DNA from: Frigoribacterium sp. Leaf415
GTDB taxonomy: Bacteria; Actinomycetota; Actinomycetes; Actinomycetales; Microbacteriaceae
Reading direction: 5' to 3'
DNA: 64,000 nt
Assembly: GCF_001424645.1 (NCBI RefSeq)
Contig: NZ_LMQR01000001.1
Span: forward strand, 1,608,149 to 1,672,148
The notes beneath the pieces are model-generated. The model was not told the DNA's origin and did not search any database. It saw only the letters and a program-made list of their open reading frames with translations. The position numbers and the translations under genes are program-made. Shown here in pieces: positions 35,494 to 46,281 of the stretch (positions are counted from its first letter, which is position 1; each line of letters opens with the position of its first letter).

Positions 35494-36896
35494 GAGAGAC
35501 CCTCGGGCTGCTGCGACAGGGCGATGACGTCGCCGACCAGCGTGATCGAACCCGTCACGACGACGCCGCCGGGCTCGTCGCCCTCGACCTCGTCGGCCAG
35601 GTCGCGCGCCGTGCGGAGGGCCGCCACGAGGTCGGTCTCGACGACGACGCGGTCCGCGCCCACGACGCCCACCGCGATGGCGGCGAGCTCGTCGGCGTCG
35701 ATCGCTCGGTCGGACTGCGAGCTGGTCACGACGAACTGGGTGACCGTGGGCGCCAGGGCGCGGACGATGCCCGCGGCATCCTTGTCGGCCAGCACGCTGA
35801 GCACCGCGACGACGCCGCCGAACTGGAAATAGTCGTCGAGCGCCTTGGCCAGGGCGCGGGCGCCGTGCGGGTTGTGCGCGGCGTCGACCAGGATCGTCGG
35901 CTCGTTGGCCACGATCTGCAGGCGACCGGGAGAGGTCGCGCTCGCGAGTCCTTCGGCGAGGACCTCGTGGTCGAGCGGTTGCGACCCGCCGCCGAGGAAG
36001 GACTCGACGGCCGCGACCGCGACGGCCGCGTTCTGGGCCTGGTGGTCACCGAACTGCGGCAGCAGCAGGTCGTCGTAGCGGCCGGCGAGCCCGCGGATGG
36101 TGACGACCTGGCCGCCGACCGCGACGGTGGTCGACTCGACGCCGAAGGCGGTGCCCTCGACCGCGAGCGACCCCTCGCTCAGCTCGACGGCGCGTTCGAG
36201 CTCGGCCAGCGCCTCGGGGGTCTGCGACGCCGAGACGACGGCGGCGGTGGGCTTGACGATGCCGGCCTTGGTGCGGGCGATCTCGGCCACGGTCGAGCCG
36301 AGTCGGTTCTGGTGGTCGAGCGCGATCGGGGTGAAGACGGCGACCTGGCCGTCCGCGACGTTCGTGCTGTCCCATTCGCCTCCCATGCCGACCTCGAGCA
36401 CGACCACGTCGGCGGGGGCGTCGGCGAAGCAGGCGAAGGCGAGCACCGTCAGGGCCTCGAAGAAGGTCAGGGCGGGCTCGCCCGAGGCCTCGAGGTCGGT
36501 GTCGACCATGGTCAGGTAGGGCTGGATGTCGTCCCAGTTGGCGACCAGGCGCTCGTCGCTGATCGGTTCGCCGTCGACGACGATGCGCTCGTTGAGGCGC
36601 ACGAGGTGCGGGCTCGTCATCAAGCCGGTGCGCAGGCCGTGCGCCCGCAGGATGCTCTCGATCATGCGGCTGGTCGACGTCTTGCCGTTGGTGCCCGTGA
36701 GGTGGATCACCGGGTAGGCCCGCTGCGGGTCGCCGAGCAGCTCGACGGCGCGCCGGGTCGGTTCGAGCCGGGGCTGCGGGGCCTGCTCGCCGATGCGCGC
36801 CGTCAGCTCGTCGGAGACGCGCTGCGCCCCGGCCGCGAACTCGCCCCCGCGGTCGTCCGCGGGTTCGCCGGTGCGGTCGTTCTTCTTGGGGGTCAT
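35490..36896 (-). CDS. folC: Folylpolyglutamate synthase / dihydrofolate synthase
   Basis: 468 residues. It adds glutamate to dihydropteroate and folates. The P-loop is [10 protein letters not shown] (about residue 69), followed by the omega-loop region GLMTSPHL, the metal/substrate residues in [12 protein letters not shown] and the C-terminal domain with [12 protein letters not shown]. It overlaps ileS and the DUF4233 gene by four bases on each side, so the three are translationally coupled. Confidence 0.95.
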   Translation of the reverse strand: MTPKKNDRTGEPADDRGGEFAAGAQRVSDELTARIGEQAPQPRLEPTRRAVELLGDPQRAYPVIHLTGTNGKTSTSRMIESILRAHGLRTGLMTSPHLVRLNERIVVDGEPISDERLVANWDDIQPYLTMVDTDLEASGEPALTFFEALTVLAFACFADAPADVVVLEVGMGGEWDSTNVADGQVAVFTPIALDHQNRLGSTVAEIARTKAGIVKPTAAVVSASQTPEALAELERAVELSEGSLAVEGTAFGVESTTVAVGGQVVTIRGLAGRYDDLLLPQFGDHQAQNAAVAVAAVESFLGGGSQPLDHEVLAEGLASATSPGRLQIVANEPTILVDAAHNPHGARALAKALDDYFQFGGVVAVLSVLADKDAAGIVRALAPTVTQFVVTSSQSDRAIDADELAAIAVGVVGADRVVVETDLVAALRTARDLADEVEGDEPGGVVVTGSITLVGDVIALSQQPEGLS

Positions 36897-39800
36897 GCGC
36901 GTCGTACCTCCACGACGACGGCCGAGCCGGGGCCCGATCCGACGACGGTCTTCTCGGGCCTGTCATCGACGCCCTCGTGGACGTCGACGATCAGCTCGGC
37001 GGTCAGGGTCTCGCGAGAGATCAGCTCGCGGTGTGCCTCGACGGCGGCGGCCGCGACGGCGTCGGTCGTGAGCGTCGTCGTGATGCGGTCGGACACGTCG
37101 AGGTCGGCGACCTTGCGGGCCTGCTGGACGGCGCGGACGACGTCACGAGCCAGGCCCTCGGCCTCGAGTTCGGGCGTGGTCGCGGTGTCGAGCAGCACGA
37201 AGCCGCCGTCGCCCACGAAGGCGAGGGCGCTCGACGCGTCCGCGACCGCCAGCTCGAGGGTGAACTCCCCCGGCAGCAGCTCGACGCCGCCGACGACGAC
37301 GTTCTCGCCCGCGGGCTGCCAGTCGCCCTTCTTCGCCGCGGGGATGACCTGCTGCACCTGCTTGCCGATGCGGGGGCCGGCGGCCCGGGCGTTGACGGTG
37401 AGCTTGCGGGTGACGCCGTACTCGCCGAGGCTCTCCTCGGTCAGGCGGGTCACGACGACCTGCTTGACGTTGAGTTCGTCGCGCACGATGTCGGCGAAGG
37501 CCTCGAGGCCCGCCGGGTCGGGCGTGACGACCGTCAGACGGGCCAGCGGCAGACGGACGCGCAGACCTTGGGCCTTGCGCAGCGCCAGGCCGCTCGACGC
37601 GACGGCCCGGACGGCGTCCATCGAGGCCACGAGGGCGTCGTCGGCCGGGAACGCCGAGGCGTCGGGCCAGTCGGTCAGGTGCACCGAGCGCCCCCCGGTG
37701 AGGCCCTTGTAGATCTCGTCCGCGACGAGCGGGGCGAGCGGGGCCGCGACCCGCGTGAGGGTCTCGAGCACCGTGAAGAGGGTGTCGAACGCGTCGACGT
37801 CGTCGCCGGACCAGAACCGGTCGCGCGAGCGCCGGACGTACCAGTTGGTCAGCACGTCGGCGAAGTCGCGCAGCGTCGCGGTGGCCCGCGGCGTGTCGAG
37901 GGCGTCGAGCGCGGCCTCGACGTCGGAGACCAGGAGGCGCGTCTTCGCGAGCAGGTAGCGGTCGAGGACGTCGCTCGAGTCGGTTCGCCACTGCGCGTCG
38001 TAACCGGGGGCGGCGTGACGACCCGCGCCTCCGGACGCGGCGTTGGCGTAGAGCGAGAAGAAGTACCAGGTGCTCCAGAGAGGCAGCAGGAACTGCCGGA
38101 CGCCCTCGCGGATGCCTTCTTCGGTGACGACGAGGTTGCCGCCGCGGATCACCGAGCTCGACATGAGGAACCAACGCATGGCGTCGGCCCCGTCGCGGTC
38201 GAAGACCTCGCTCACGTCGGGGTAGTTGCGCAGGCTCTTCGACATCTTCTGGCCGTCGGAGCCGAGCACGATGCCGTGGCTGACCACGTTCGAGAAGGCC
38301 GGACGGTCGAACAGCGCGGTGGACAGCGTGTGCAGCGTGTAGAACCAGCCGCGGGTCTGGCCGATGTACTCGACGATGAAGTCGGCGGGGCTGTGCTCGT
38401 CGAACCACTGCTGGTTCTCGAACGGGTAGTGCACCTGGGCGAACGGCATCGAGCCGCTGTCGAACCAGACGTCGAGGACGTCCTCGATGCGGCGCATGGT
38501 GCTCTGCCCGGTCGGGTCGTCGGGGTTCGGGCGGGTGAGCTCGTCGATGTACGGACGGTGCAGGTCGGGCTCGCCGTCGGCGTTCGTCGGGAGGCGACCG
38601 AAGTCGGCCTCCATCTCGGCCAGCGAGCCGTAGACGTCGACGCGCGGATAGGCGGGGTCGTCGCTCTTCCACACCGGGATCGGCGAGCCCCAGTAGCGGT
38701 TGCGCGAGATCGACCAGTCGCGGGCGTTGCCGACCCACTTGCCGAACTGGCCGTCCTTGACGTTGTCGGGCACCCAGGTGATCTGCTGGTTCAGCTCGCC
38801 CATGCGGTCGCGGAACTCGGTGACGCGCACGAACCAGCTCGACACCGCCTTGTAGATCAGGGGGTTGCGGCAGCGCCAGCAGTGCGGGTAGCTGTGCTCG
38901 TAGCTGGCGAGGCGCAGCAGGCGACCGTCGGCGCGGAGGCGCTGCACGAGCGGCTTGTTGGCCTCGAAGACCTGCAGGCCGGCGACGCCCAGCTCGTCGA
39001 ACATCGGCAGGAAGCGCCCCCCGTCGTCGACCGAGACGATGACGGGGATGCCGGCGGCGGCGCAGACCAGCTGGTCGTCCTCGCCGTACGCCGGGGCCTG
39101 GTGCACGATGCCGGTGCCCTCGCCGGTGGCGACGTAGTCGGCGACCAGCAGGCGCCAGGCGTTCTCGGTGCCCCAGGCCTCGGTGTCGGCGTAGACGTCC
39201 CAGATGCGGTCGTACTCGACGCCCTCGAGCTCGGCGCCGGTGAAGGTCGCGGTGACGGCGGCCTGGGCGGCCTCGGCGGACTCGTAGCCCAGGTCGCGCG
39301 CGTAGGCGCCGAGCGTGTCGGCGGCGAGCAGGAACACGCTGCCGGTCAGCAGCTCTTGGTCGCCGGTGCGCACGCCCGGCAACAGGGCGTGGGGCACGGC
39401 GACGTAGTCGATGGCCGGCCCCACGGCGAGGGCCATGTTGGTCGGGAGGGTCCACGGGGTGGTCGTCCAAGCCAGCGCCTCGACGCCGGTCAGGCCGAGC
39501 GCCTCGGCCTTGGCGCCGACGAGCGGGAAGGCGACGGTGACCGTCTGGTCCTGTCGGTTCTTGTAGACGTCGTCGTCCATGCGGAGCTCGTGGTTCGACA
39601 GGGGCGTCTGGTCGTGCCAGCAGTAGGGCAGCACACGGAAGCCCTCGTACGCGAGGCCCTTGTCGTGCAGTTGCTTGAAGGCCCAGACGACGCTCTCCAT
39701 GTAGTCGACGTCCAGGGTCTTGTAGTCGTGGTCGAAGTCGACCCAGCGCGCCTGGCGGGTGACGTACTGCTGCCACTCGTCGGTGTACTGCAGCACCGAT

Positions 39801-40186
39801 TTGCGGGCGGCGGCGTTGAAGACGTCGATGCCCATGTCGTCGATCTCGTGCTTCTCGGTCAGCCCGAGCTGGCGCATCGCCTCGAGCTCGGCGGGCAGCC
39901 CGTGGGTGTCCCAGCCGAAGCGTCGGTGCACCTGCTTGCCGCGCATGGTCTGGTACCGCGGGAACACGTCCTTGGCGTAGCCCGTCAGCAGGTGGCCGTA
40001 GTGCGGCAGCCCGTTGGCGAACGGCGGGCCGTCGTAGAAGACCCACTCGTCGCAGCCCTCGCGGGCCCGGATCGACTCGGCGAAGGTGTCGTCGCGCTTC
40101 CAGAAGGCGAGGACGCCGGTCTCGATCTCGGGGAAGCGCGGCGAGGCGGGGACGCCGGTGGCGTCGGAACCCTTGGGGTAGGTCAT
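36893..40186 (-). CDS. ileS: Isoleucyl-tRNA synthetase
   Basis: 1097 residues, the longer (type 2, eukaryote-like) form. It charges tRNA-Ile. The HIGH motif appears as PHYGHLLTG near residue 52, the CP1 editing domain follows, and KMSKS is intact ([10 protein letters not shown] near residue 647). The C-terminal anticodon-binding part is long and lacks the bacterial zinc-finger end. ATG at 40186 with GGAG upstream. A T-box leader precedes it, so expression should rise when uncharged tRNA-Ile accumulates. Type 2 enzymes are often insensitive to mupirocin, which is known of the family and not tested here. Confidence 0.97.
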   Translation of the reverse strand: MTYPKGSDATGVPASPRFPEIETGVLAFWKRDDTFAESIRAREGCDEWVFYDGPPFANGLPHYGHLLTGYAKDVFPRYQTMRGKQVHRRFGWDTHGLPAELEAMRQLGLTEKHEIDDMGIDVFNAAARKSVLQYTDEWQQYVTRQARWVDFDHDYKTLDVDYMESVVWAFKQLHDKGLAYEGFRVLPYCWHDQTPLSNHELRMDDDVYKNRQDQTVTVAFPLVGAKAEALGLTGVEALAWTTTPWTLPTNMALAVGPAIDYVAVPHALLPGVRTGDQELLTGSVFLLAADTLGAYARDLGYESAEAAQAAVTATFTGAELEGVEYDRIWDVYADTEAWGTENAWRLLVADYVATGEGTGIVHQAPAYGEDDQLVCAAAGIPVIVSVDDGGRFLPMFDELGVAGLQVFEANKPLVQRLRADGRLLRLASYEHSYPHCWRCRNPLIYKAVSSWFVRVTEFRDRMGELNQQITWVPDNVKDGQFGKWVGNARDWSISRNRYWGSPIPVWKSDDPAYPRVDVYGSLAEMEADFGRLPTNADGEPDLHRPYIDELTRPNPDDPTGQSTMRRIEDVLDVWFDSGSMPFAQVHYPFENQQWFDEHSPADFIVEYIGQTRGWFYTLHTLSTALFDRPAFSNVVSHGIVLGSDGQKMSKSLRNYPDVSEVFDRDGADAMRWFLMSSSVIRGGNLVVTEEGIREGVRQFLLPLWSTWYFFSLYANAASGGAGRHAAPGYDAQWRTDSSDVLDRYLLAKTRLLVSDVEAALDALDTPRATATLRDFADVLTNWYVRRSRDRFWSGDDVDAFDTLFTVLETLTRVAAPLAPLVADEIYKGLTGGRSVHLTDWPDASAFPADDALVASMDAVRAVASSGLALRKAQGLRVRLPLARLTVVTPDPAGLEAFADIVRDELNVKQVVVTRLTEESLGEYGVTRKLTVNARAAGPRIGKQVQQVIPAAKKGDWQPAGENVVVGGVELLPGEFTLELAVADASSALAFVGDGGFVLLDTATTPELEAEGLARDVVRAVQQARKVADLDVSDRITTTLTTDAVAAAAVEAHRELISRETLTAELIVDVHEGVDDRPEKTVVGSGPGSAVVVEVRRA

Positions 40187-40450
40187 CGGTTCTCCAGGTC
40201 GTGCGGTGGGTCGCCCCCGCTGCACTGGCCGAGGGACCTTCTGACCACGAGGACGCCGACCGGGTGCCTGACCCGGGTGGCGCGGTACCACCCCGCTTGC
40301 CGCCGTCGTCGCCCTCTCGGACGGTGACCGCGACCGCTCTGCTGCGGCTGTGACGGGCCTGCCCCGCCCGGTTCTACCGACGACCACCGGGCCGTGGCCC
40401 GCCGGTCGCTTTCTTCCGGGTGCTCCCCGGTGATGGCCGGATCGATGCGT
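40187..40450 (-). promoter_or_regulatory. T-box riboswitch of ileS
   Basis: The minus strand carries GGGGTGGTACCGCG (complement of 40281-40294), the T-box core that binds the tRNA acceptor end. About 140 bases upstream, CCGGCCATCACCGG holds the isoleucine specifier ATC (complement of 40432-40434) in a very short stem I, followed by GGGAGCACCCGGAAGAA. This is the actinobacterial ileS type, which usually acts on translation by exposing or hiding the ribosome site. -10-like TAGGAT lies just upstream of stem I. Confidence 0.9.
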
Positions 40451-40512
40451 GGTCGATCCTACCGTCAGAGCCGAGGAGGCGCGAGGCCGTCCCGAGGAGC
40501 AGGATCGAGGCC

Positions 40513-41493
40513 ATGTCCTCCACCCCGTCCGCCCCACCGGCCAAGCCCGAGAGCACGGTCACCGTGATCGTGGCGTTCCTCGCCAACCTGCTGATCGCCG
40601 TCGCGAAGACGGTCGCCGCCTTCCTGACGGGATCGGCGTCGATGGTCGCCGAGTCGGCGCACTCGTGGGCGGACACGGGCAACGAGGTCTTCCTCTTCAT
40701 CGCCGACAAGCGCGGCGTCAAGCGCCGGGACGACGCGCACCCTCTCGGCTACGGCAAGGAGACGTACGTCTGGTCGATGTTCGCCGCCTTCGGCCTGTTC
40801 ACCGTCGGCGCCGTCGTGTCGATCCAGCACGGCATCTCGCAGTTGACCGCCGAAGAAGAGGCGGAGAACTATCTGATCAACTACGTCGTCCTCGCGATCG
40901 CCTTCGTGCTCGAGGGCACCTCGTTCTTGCAGGCCTTCCGCCAGGCCCGCGGCTCGGCGGCCGAACGCCGGGTGCCGACGCTGCGGCACGTGCTGCGCAG
41001 CTCGAACTCGACGCTACGGGCGGTGTTCGCCGAGGACGCGGCGGCCCTGATCGGCCTGCTGATCGCCTTCCTCGGCATCTTCCTGCACCAGGTCACCGGG
41101 TCGGCGGTGTTCGACGCGATCGGTTCGATCGCCGTCGGCGTGCTGCTCGGGGTGGTCGCGCTGGTGCTGATCGACCGCAACCGGCGGTTCCTCGTCGGCG
41201 AGAGCCCCTCGGACGAACTCGAGTCGACCGTGCTCGAACGACTGCTGGCCCGACCCGAGATCGAGCGGGTCACCTACCTGCACACCGAGTTCGTCGGACC
41301 GGGCCGGCTCTACCTGGTCGCCGCCGTCGACATGACGGGCGACGACAGCGAGGAGCACGTCGCCGTCGCCCTGCGCCGCGTGGAGCGTCAGCTCGAGGAC
41401 CACGACGCCGTCGAGGAAGCGGTGCTCACCCTCTCGACACCGGACGAGCCGAGCCTGACGCCCCGGAAGGCGTCCGACCCGGCTCGTCGCTGA
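40513..41493 (+). CDS. Cation diffusion facilitator family transporter
   Basis: 326 residues. Six membrane helices with the metal-site pattern [11 protein letters not shown] (His50, Asp54) in helix II and AEDAAALIG in helix V; the exporter domain ends in a ferredoxin-like C-terminus ([19 protein letters not shown]). It exports zinc, manganese, iron or a similar divalent cation using protons. The helix V site has Glu-Asp in place of the common His-Asp, so the metal may not be zinc. ATG after GGATCGAGG. It is divergent from the ileS leader and convergent with the surface protein gene. Confidence 0.9.
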   Translation: MSSTPSAPPAKPESTVTVIVAFLANLLIAVAKTVAAFLTGSASMVAESAHSWADTGNEVFLFIADKRGVKRRDDAHPLGYGKETYVWSMFAAFGLFTVGAVVSIQHGISQLTAEEEAENYLINYVVLAIAFVLEGTSFLQAFRQARGSAAERRVPTLRHVLRSSNSTLRAVFAEDAAALIGLLIAFLGIFLHQVTGSAVFDAIGSIAVGVLLGVVALVLIDRNRRFLVGESPSDELESTVLERLLARPEIERVTYLHTEFVGPGRLYLVAAVDMTGDDSEEHVAVALRRVERQLEDHDAVEEAVLTLSTPDEPSLTPRKASDPARR

Positions 41494-41511
41494 CCGCGGA
41501 CCGCTCAGGCG

Positions 41512-43092
41512 TCAGCCCCGGGAGGCGCGGCGCCGGGTGACGAGGACGGTCGCCGCCCCGAGACCCACGAGCACCATCCCGGCGAGACCCGCCCACGGCG
41601 TCGTCTCGGACGAGCCGGTGGAGGCAAGGGCCGTGGTGTTCTTCGCGGCTCGGATCGGCAGCCCCGAACCGGTCGCCACCACGACGGGCGTCACGCCCGG
41701 GTCGCCGGTCTCGGTCGGCATCGTGGCCCGCGCACCGACCGAGTAGCCGACCGTGTCCGCGCCGGCCGAGAAGACCGGGACGGTGAAGGCCGCGTCGTAC
41801 TGGACCGCCGTGAAGAGGTAGTCACCGGGTACCTGGGCTCCGTAGATCTTCCAGGTCCCGTCCTCGCCGATCACGATCGGGAAGTCGTAGGGCGGATTCG
41901 GTTCGGTCACGACGGTCGCGAGGAAGTCGTCGACCTCGGCGCGGGTGCCCGAGAACGGCAGCAGGATCGCCCCGGGCTCCCCGGTGCCCTCGAAGACGGT
42001 GTCGACGTAGCCGGGCGACTCGTCGGTCGACTGCTCGAACCGGTGGCCCTCCCGAGGCGACAGGACGACGGGCGCCGCCAGGCGGTCGCGGGCCTCGACG
42101 ACGAAGGTCCCACCCAGGACGCCCGGCGACGTCCGCGTGACGACCGCGTCGACCACGACGTCCTGGATCGCACCGAGGGTCCAGGTCCCGACGGGTACCC
42201 GGACGGTGGCGGACCACCGACCGGCGTCGTCGACCGACGTCGACCCGTCGTAGTCGAGGTCGGTCCCGTCCTCGGCCGCGGCCGCCAGTCGGACGCGAGC
42301 GCCCGGCTCACCACCCCCGGTCACCGTGACGGCGGCCTCTTCTCCCCCGACGGACGCGAACCGGTCGCCGGTCGCCGGTCCGTCGATCGTGGGTGCCGGG
42401 AGCGTCACGGCGACGACCCGGAACTCCACCGGCGCCGACGCGGGCGAGTCCTCGCTCACGCGCTCACCGGCGGGGTCGACGAGGTGCTGGGTGGTCGTCA
42501 CCGACCAGTCCCCGCTCGCCAGCCTCGTGGTCGCGGTCCATCGGCCGGAGTCGTCGGTGCCGACCGTGGCCGGACCGGCCGAGGCCCCGTCTGCTTCGAG
42601 GCGCTCGAACGTGATCGTCACGACGGCGCCCACCGCGCCGGTGCCCGACACGGTGACGGGCAGGGTCGCCCCCTCGGCTCCCCCCGCCGTCGAGACCGAG
42701 ACGTACGCGTCGGGCGCCGGTGACTCCACGACAGGGGTGCCAGGTGCGACGACCGCCGCCTGGTCGTCGGCCTCGTCGTCGGCCTGCACCTCGGACGCGG
42801 GCACCTCCTCGGCTGAACCGGGCACCTCCTCGGCCGGCGTGGGCTCGTCCTCGCCCGCGGCGGCTGCCTCCACAGCAGGTGCGGGCACCTCCGGGGCCGG
42901 CGTGACGGTGACCGGAGCCCGGGCCTCGTCGCCCTCGTCCGCCGAGACGGGATCTCCCTGCGGTCGGGCGAGGTCGCCCCCCGACTCGACGGCGGGCTGG
43001 GCGAGTGCCGCCTGTCCGCTCAGTGCGATGCCCCCCAGGGCGATGACGATGGCCGTCGACAGCGCGGTGGCGGTCGACACGGTCTTCTTCAT
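41512..43092 (-). CDS. Sortase-anchored surface protein with Ig-like repeats
   Basis: 526 residues. A signal peptide (KKTVSTATALSTAIVIALGGIALSG) leads to a 100-residue Pro/Glu/Ala-rich stretch, then three Ig-like or bacterial adhesin-type beta domains of about 100 residues, each with the recurring D(D/A)GRWTAT-type end (DDSGRWTATTRL, DDAGRWSATVRV, GEDGTWKIYG). The C-terminus is LASTG near residue 487, a membrane helix and RRRASRG: a LAXTG sorting signal for a class E-type sortase. It is probably exposed on the cell wall. No catalytic residues are seen; the ligand is unknown. Confidence 0.85.
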   Translation of the reverse strand: MKKTVSTATALSTAIVIALGGIALSGQAALAQPAVESGGDLARPQGDPVSADEGDEARAPVTVTPAPEVPAPAVEAAAAGEDEPTPAEEVPGSAEEVPASEVQADDEADDQAAVVAPGTPVVESPAPDAYVSVSTAGGAEGATLPVTVSGTGAVGAVVTITFERLEADGASAGPATVGTDDSGRWTATTRLASGDWSVTTTQHLVDPAGERVSEDSPASAPVEFRVVAVTLPAPTIDGPATGDRFASVGGEEAAVTVTGGGEPGARVRLAAAAEDGTDLDYDGSTSVDDAGRWSATVRVPVGTWTLGAIQDVVVDAVVTRTSPGVLGGTFVVEARDRLAAPVVLSPREGHRFEQSTDESPGYVDTVFEGTGEPGAILLPFSGTRAEVDDFLATVVTEPNPPYDFPIVIGEDGTWKIYGAQVPGDYLFTAVQYDAAFTVPVFSAGADTVGYSVGARATMPTETGDPGVTPVVVATGSGLPIRAAKNTTALASTGSSETTPWAGLAGMVLVGLGAATVLVTRRRASRG

Positions 43093-43122
43093 GAGTGGTG
43101 TCCTCTTCCGTGAGTCAGGGTG

Positions 43123-43159
43123 GACCGGTCGCCCCTGACCCACCCCGGGGCGACCGGTC
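43123..43159 (-). promoter_or_regulatory. Perfect hairpin in the leader of the surface-protein gene
   Basis: GACCGGTCGCCCC (43123-43135) and its exact reverse complement (43147-43159) enclose 11 bases, about 30 bases upstream of the start codon. A -10-like TAACGT lies farther upstream on the minus strand. The stem may control translation or mRNA stability, or serve as an operator. Confidence 0.55.
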
Positions 43160-43378
43160 GTCGTCCCGGTGACCCGGTCCGACGAGCACGACGTTAGCCA
43201 AGAGTGACGACGATTCCTCACGCCGTGATGAGGCCGTGACCAGATGTCATCCGCAAGTGTGAGACCGCCTCACTCCTCCGGCGTCGCGCGGGATCACCCT
43301 CTCGTTCGGGGGGTGATTTGTGACGCATCCCGTGGTCGCTTCCAGCCACTTCTTGACGCTCTCGGCTACCGTGATGCA

Positions 43379-43888
43379 GTGCAAGCAGTCATCAAGCTCA
43401 TCAGAGAGCACCCCTCCGCGGCGCGGTTCCTCGTCGTCGGGGGCATCGGCTTCGTGATCACCATGGTGATCAACTACGGGCTCAAGCTGTTCGTCATCCC
43501 CCAGCATCCGGTCACCGCCCTCGCGCTGGGCATCATCGTCGCGACGGTCTTCTCGTACTGGATGAACAAGAAGTGGTCGTTCGACGACCGGAGCGAGCGT
43601 CACACCGCCCACGAGATGCTGTTGTTCGTGATCGTCAGCCTCGTCGGCGTCGCCATCAACTCGGCCCCCGCCTACCTGTCCCGCTACGGCCTCGGCCTCG
43701 AGGTGCCGAACGTCTCGCTGGCCACGCAAGAGATCGCCGACTTCGTCAGCGGCCCGATCATCGGCACCATGCTCGCCATGGTCTTCCGCTACTGGGCCAT
43801 GAACAAGTGGGTCTTCCCGAAGCGCGCCGAGCTCGTCGACGTCCTGTCGCCCACGTCCCCCTCGACGTCGCCGACACCGACCGTCTAG
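43379..43888 (+). CDS. GtrA-family membrane protein
   Basis: About 169 residues, four membrane helices. RFLVVGGIGFVITMVINYGLKLF, FSYWMNKKWSFDD and FRYWAMNKWVFPK are classic GtrA landmarks. Members help move lipid-linked sugars across the membrane or assist cell-wall polysaccharide modification. The GTG at 43379 was chosen since the open frame farther upstream encodes no hydrophobic or conserved sequence; an earlier ATG at 43244 is possible. Its TAG stop overlaps that of the convergent TetR gene. No glycosyltransferase partner lies next to it. Confidence 0.85.
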   Translation: MQAVIKLIREHPSAARFLVVGGIGFVITMVINYGLKLFVIPQHPVTALALGIIVATVFSYWMNKKWSFDDRSERHTAHEMLLFVIVSLVGVAINSAPAYLSRYGLGLEVPNVSLATQEIADFVSGPIIGTMLAMVFRYWAMNKWVFPKRAELVDVLSPTSPSTSPTPTV

Positions 43889-44517
43889 GCGGAGCGCGCC
43901 TCCTGGGCGTCGAGTCCGTCCGCGACGGGCCCCACGGCCGCCGCCACCACGGGGCCCAGAGGACCCCGCCTCACCCCGGCTCGAGCCCAGGTCGAGATCG
44001 CGGCCGCCGCGGCGGCGATCAGGGCCGATCCGACCACCTGGGCCGAGAGATCCGGGCGATCGCGACCCGAGCGCTCGGCGACGTACGACGCGACGGCTCC
44101 CTGCTGGCGCACGAACCGGACGGCGGCCGACGCGACGAGGTCGTCGCCGAGGGCCATCGCCTCGGACTGGGTCAGCGCCCAGGGCACGCGCTCGGGGTCG
44201 TGGGCCTCGGCGAGCGCCACGAGCGCGGCCTCGACCGCGCGGACCGGCGAGAGCTCCGAGGAGGCGCGCAGCAGGTCCCCGAGTCCGGCGAGGCTCTGGT
44301 CGAGGTCGAGCCAGAAGAGGTCGGACTTGGCCTCGAAGTAGTTGAAGAACGTGCCGCGGCTCACGCCGGCCCGGCGGGCGATGTCGTCGACGGTCGTCCC
44401 GGCGTAGCCGTTCTCGAGGAACAGCTCGGCGGCCGCGTCGGCCAGCATCTCGGCGGACGAACGGCGGGGTCGGCCGACCGGCCGCCGAGGGCGGGTCGGG
44501 CCTGGTCCATCTGACAT
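43885..44517 (-). CDS. TetR-family transcriptional regulator
   Basis: About 210 residues from the ATG at 44517 (a second ATG lies at 44529). The DNA-binding part is AAELFLENGYAGTTVDDIARRAGVSRGTFFNYFEAKSDLFW, close to the AcrR/MftR-type consensus; the C-terminal domain (WALTQSEAMALGDDLVAS) is of the kind found in TetR C-terminal family 17-like proteins. It is divergent from the peptide-type ABC operon, 122 bases away, and so is its likely regulator. Stop overlaps the GtrA stop. An AGGAGGCGCG motif copy lies within the linker after the HTH. Confidence 0.88.
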   Translation of the reverse strand: MSDGPGPTRPRRPVGRPRRSSAEMLADAAAELFLENGYAGTTVDDIARRAGVSRGTFFNYFEAKSDLFWLDLDQSLAGLGDLLRASSELSPVRAVEAALVALAEAHDPERVPWALTQSEAMALGDDLVASAAVRFVRQQGAVASYVAERSGRDRPDLSAQVVGSALIAAAAAAISTWARAGVRRGPLGPVVAAAVGPVADGLDAQEARSA

Positions 44518-44639
44518 GGCCACCATCATGCCGCTAGACTCGACGGCGCACTTGTTGCACCCGGTCCACGAATGCCGTCCTCGTCTCGGCGGCAGCGGAT
44601 CCCACCCGACGTCCCGTCACTCCCCACGCCCGGAGCCCC

Positions 44640-46277
44640 ATGCGCAGCCGCCTGCCCGTCCTGATCGCCGCCACCGCCGTCGCGAGCCTCGTGCTCGCCG
44701 GCTGCACGAGCGGCGGCGACCCCGACGCCTCGTCCACCCCGGTCTCCGGGGGCACGCTCACCTACGCCTCGGGCGACGCCGAGCCGACCTGCCTCGACCC
44801 CCACGTGGGCGGCAACTACCCGCAGGCGCTCGTGTCGACGCAGTACCTCGAGTCGCTCGTCTCGAAGGACGCGAACGGTGACATCGTGCCGTGGCTGGCC
44901 GACTCCTGGCAAGAGGCCTCCGACGGCCTCAGCTGGACCTTCACGCTGAAGGACGGCGTGACCTTCACCGACGGCACGCCGTTCGACGCCGCCGCCGTGG
45001 CGGCCAACGTCGCCCACCTCCAAGACCCCACGACGCTGTCGTCGACCGGGTACCTCGCCCTCGGCAAGGTCACGGGCGTCGAGGCGGTCGACGCCCGCAC
45101 GGCACGCTTCGACCTGAGCGAGCCCGACAGCGCCCTCCTCGAGTCCCTCTCGCAGCCCTGGCTCGCGATGGAGTCACCCGAGGCCCTGACCCGCAGCCAA
45201 GAGGTCAACTGCGAGTCGCCGGTCGGCACCGGCCCGTTCGTGGTCGACTCGTGGACCAAGCAGCAGCAGGTCGTCCTCAGCCGCAACGACGACTACAGCT
45301 CCCCGCCGGCCGACGCCGGGCACCAGGGGCCCGCGTACCTCGACGAGATCGTCTGGCGGTTCATCCCCGACTCGGCGTCCCGCTACGCGGCGCTGCAGGC
45401 CGGCCAGGTCGACGTGATCGACAACGCGCAGCCCGACACCCTCGTCGCCGCGGCGAAGGACGACTCGCTCGACGAGATCGACGCCCCGCGCCCGGGCGCC
45501 TCCAACCGCATCGAGCTCAACGCCGGCAAGGCGCCCTTCGACGACCCGAGCGTCCGCGAGGCGTTCATCCGCGGCGTCGACGTCGACTCGGGCATCGACT
45601 CGTTGTTCTTCGGCACGGCGAAGCGGTCGTACAGCCCGCTGTCGAGCGTCGAGCCGCTGGCGTTCTCCGACGAGTCGCTCTTCGACGTCGACACCGACGC
45701 GGCGAACGACCTGCTCGACCGGGCCGGGTGGACCACCCGCGACGCGGACGGGTACCGGACGAAGGACGGCGTGCGCCTCGCCGCGACGTTCCCGGTGAGC
45801 ACGAACCAGTCGATCCCGGCCGAGCAGTCGCTCTTCGAGCAGGTCCAGGCCGGCGCGAAGGACCTCGGCTTCGACGTCACCCTCGAGCCCCTCGACCTCT
45901 CGAGCTGGTACGGCGCCCTCGCCGCGAACGAGTACGACCTGGTGAGCGCGCCGTACACGAAGGTCGGCCCCGACGTGTTGCGCATCCTCTACGACAGCGA
46001 CGGCATCACCCCGGCCCCGAGCGGCTACTTCGCCAACCTGTCGCAGACGAGCGACCCGGCCCTCGACGACCTGTTGACCCGCGCCTCCGAGACGAGTGAC
46101 GCCGACGAGCGCGCCGACCTCTACCAGCAGGCGCAGCAGATCATCCTCGAGGGGTGGCACGTCCTGCCGCTGTACGACCAGCAGAACCACTACCTGGTGC
46201 GCTCGGCCGTCCAGGGCGTCCGTGCCCTGCCGACGGTCCAGGCGCCGACGATGTACGACGCGTACAAGGCGAGCTGA
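44640..46277 (+). CDS. ABC importer substrate-binding lipoprotein, family 5 (KPN_01854/TIGR04028-like)
   Basis: 545 residues. Signal peptide with lipobox LVLAGC (Cys22). The family 5 fold is shown by GGTLTYASGDAEPTCLDPHV, YLESLVSKDANGDIVPWLADSW and the late EGWHVLPLYDQQNHYLV. The opening wording with an early LDPHVGGN segment resembles the TIGR04028 subgroup, whose members sit next to flavin monooxygenases in other genomes and whose ligand is unknown; this assignment is from memory. It is the first gene of a four-gene importer operon. Confidence 0.88.
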   Translation: MRSRLPVLIAATAVASLVLAGCTSGGDPDASSTPVSGGTLTYASGDAEPTCLDPHVGGNYPQALVSTQYLESLVSKDANGDIVPWLADSWQEASDGLSWTFTLKDGVTFTDGTPFDAAAVAANVAHLQDPTTLSSTGYLALGKVTGVEAVDARTARFDLSEPDSALLESLSQPWLAMESPEALTRSQEVNCESPVGTGPFVVDSWTKQQQVVLSRNDDYSSPPADAGHQGPAYLDEIVWRFIPDSASRYAALQAGQVDVIDNAQPDTLVAAAKDDSLDEIDAPRPGASNRIELNAGKAPFDDPSVREAFIRGVDVDSGIDSLFFGTAKRSYSPLSSVEPLAFSDESLFDVDTDAANDLLDRAGWTTRDADGYRTKDGVRLAATFPVSTNQSIPAEQSLFEQVQAGAKDLGFDVTLEPLDLSSWYGALAANEYDLVSAPYTKVGPDVLRILYDSDGITPAPSGYFANLSQTSDPALDDLLTRASETSDADERADLYQQAQQIILEGWHVLPLYDQQNHYLVRSAVQGVRALPTVQAPTMYDAYKAS

Positions 46278-46281
46278 CCGG

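Noticed and set aside
36977..40327. Plus-strand open frame of about 1,116 codons opposite ileS
   Set aside because: It is the mirror of the isoleucyl-tRNA synthetase gene and also covers the T-box leader; there is no recognisable fold and third-position GC bias favours ileS.
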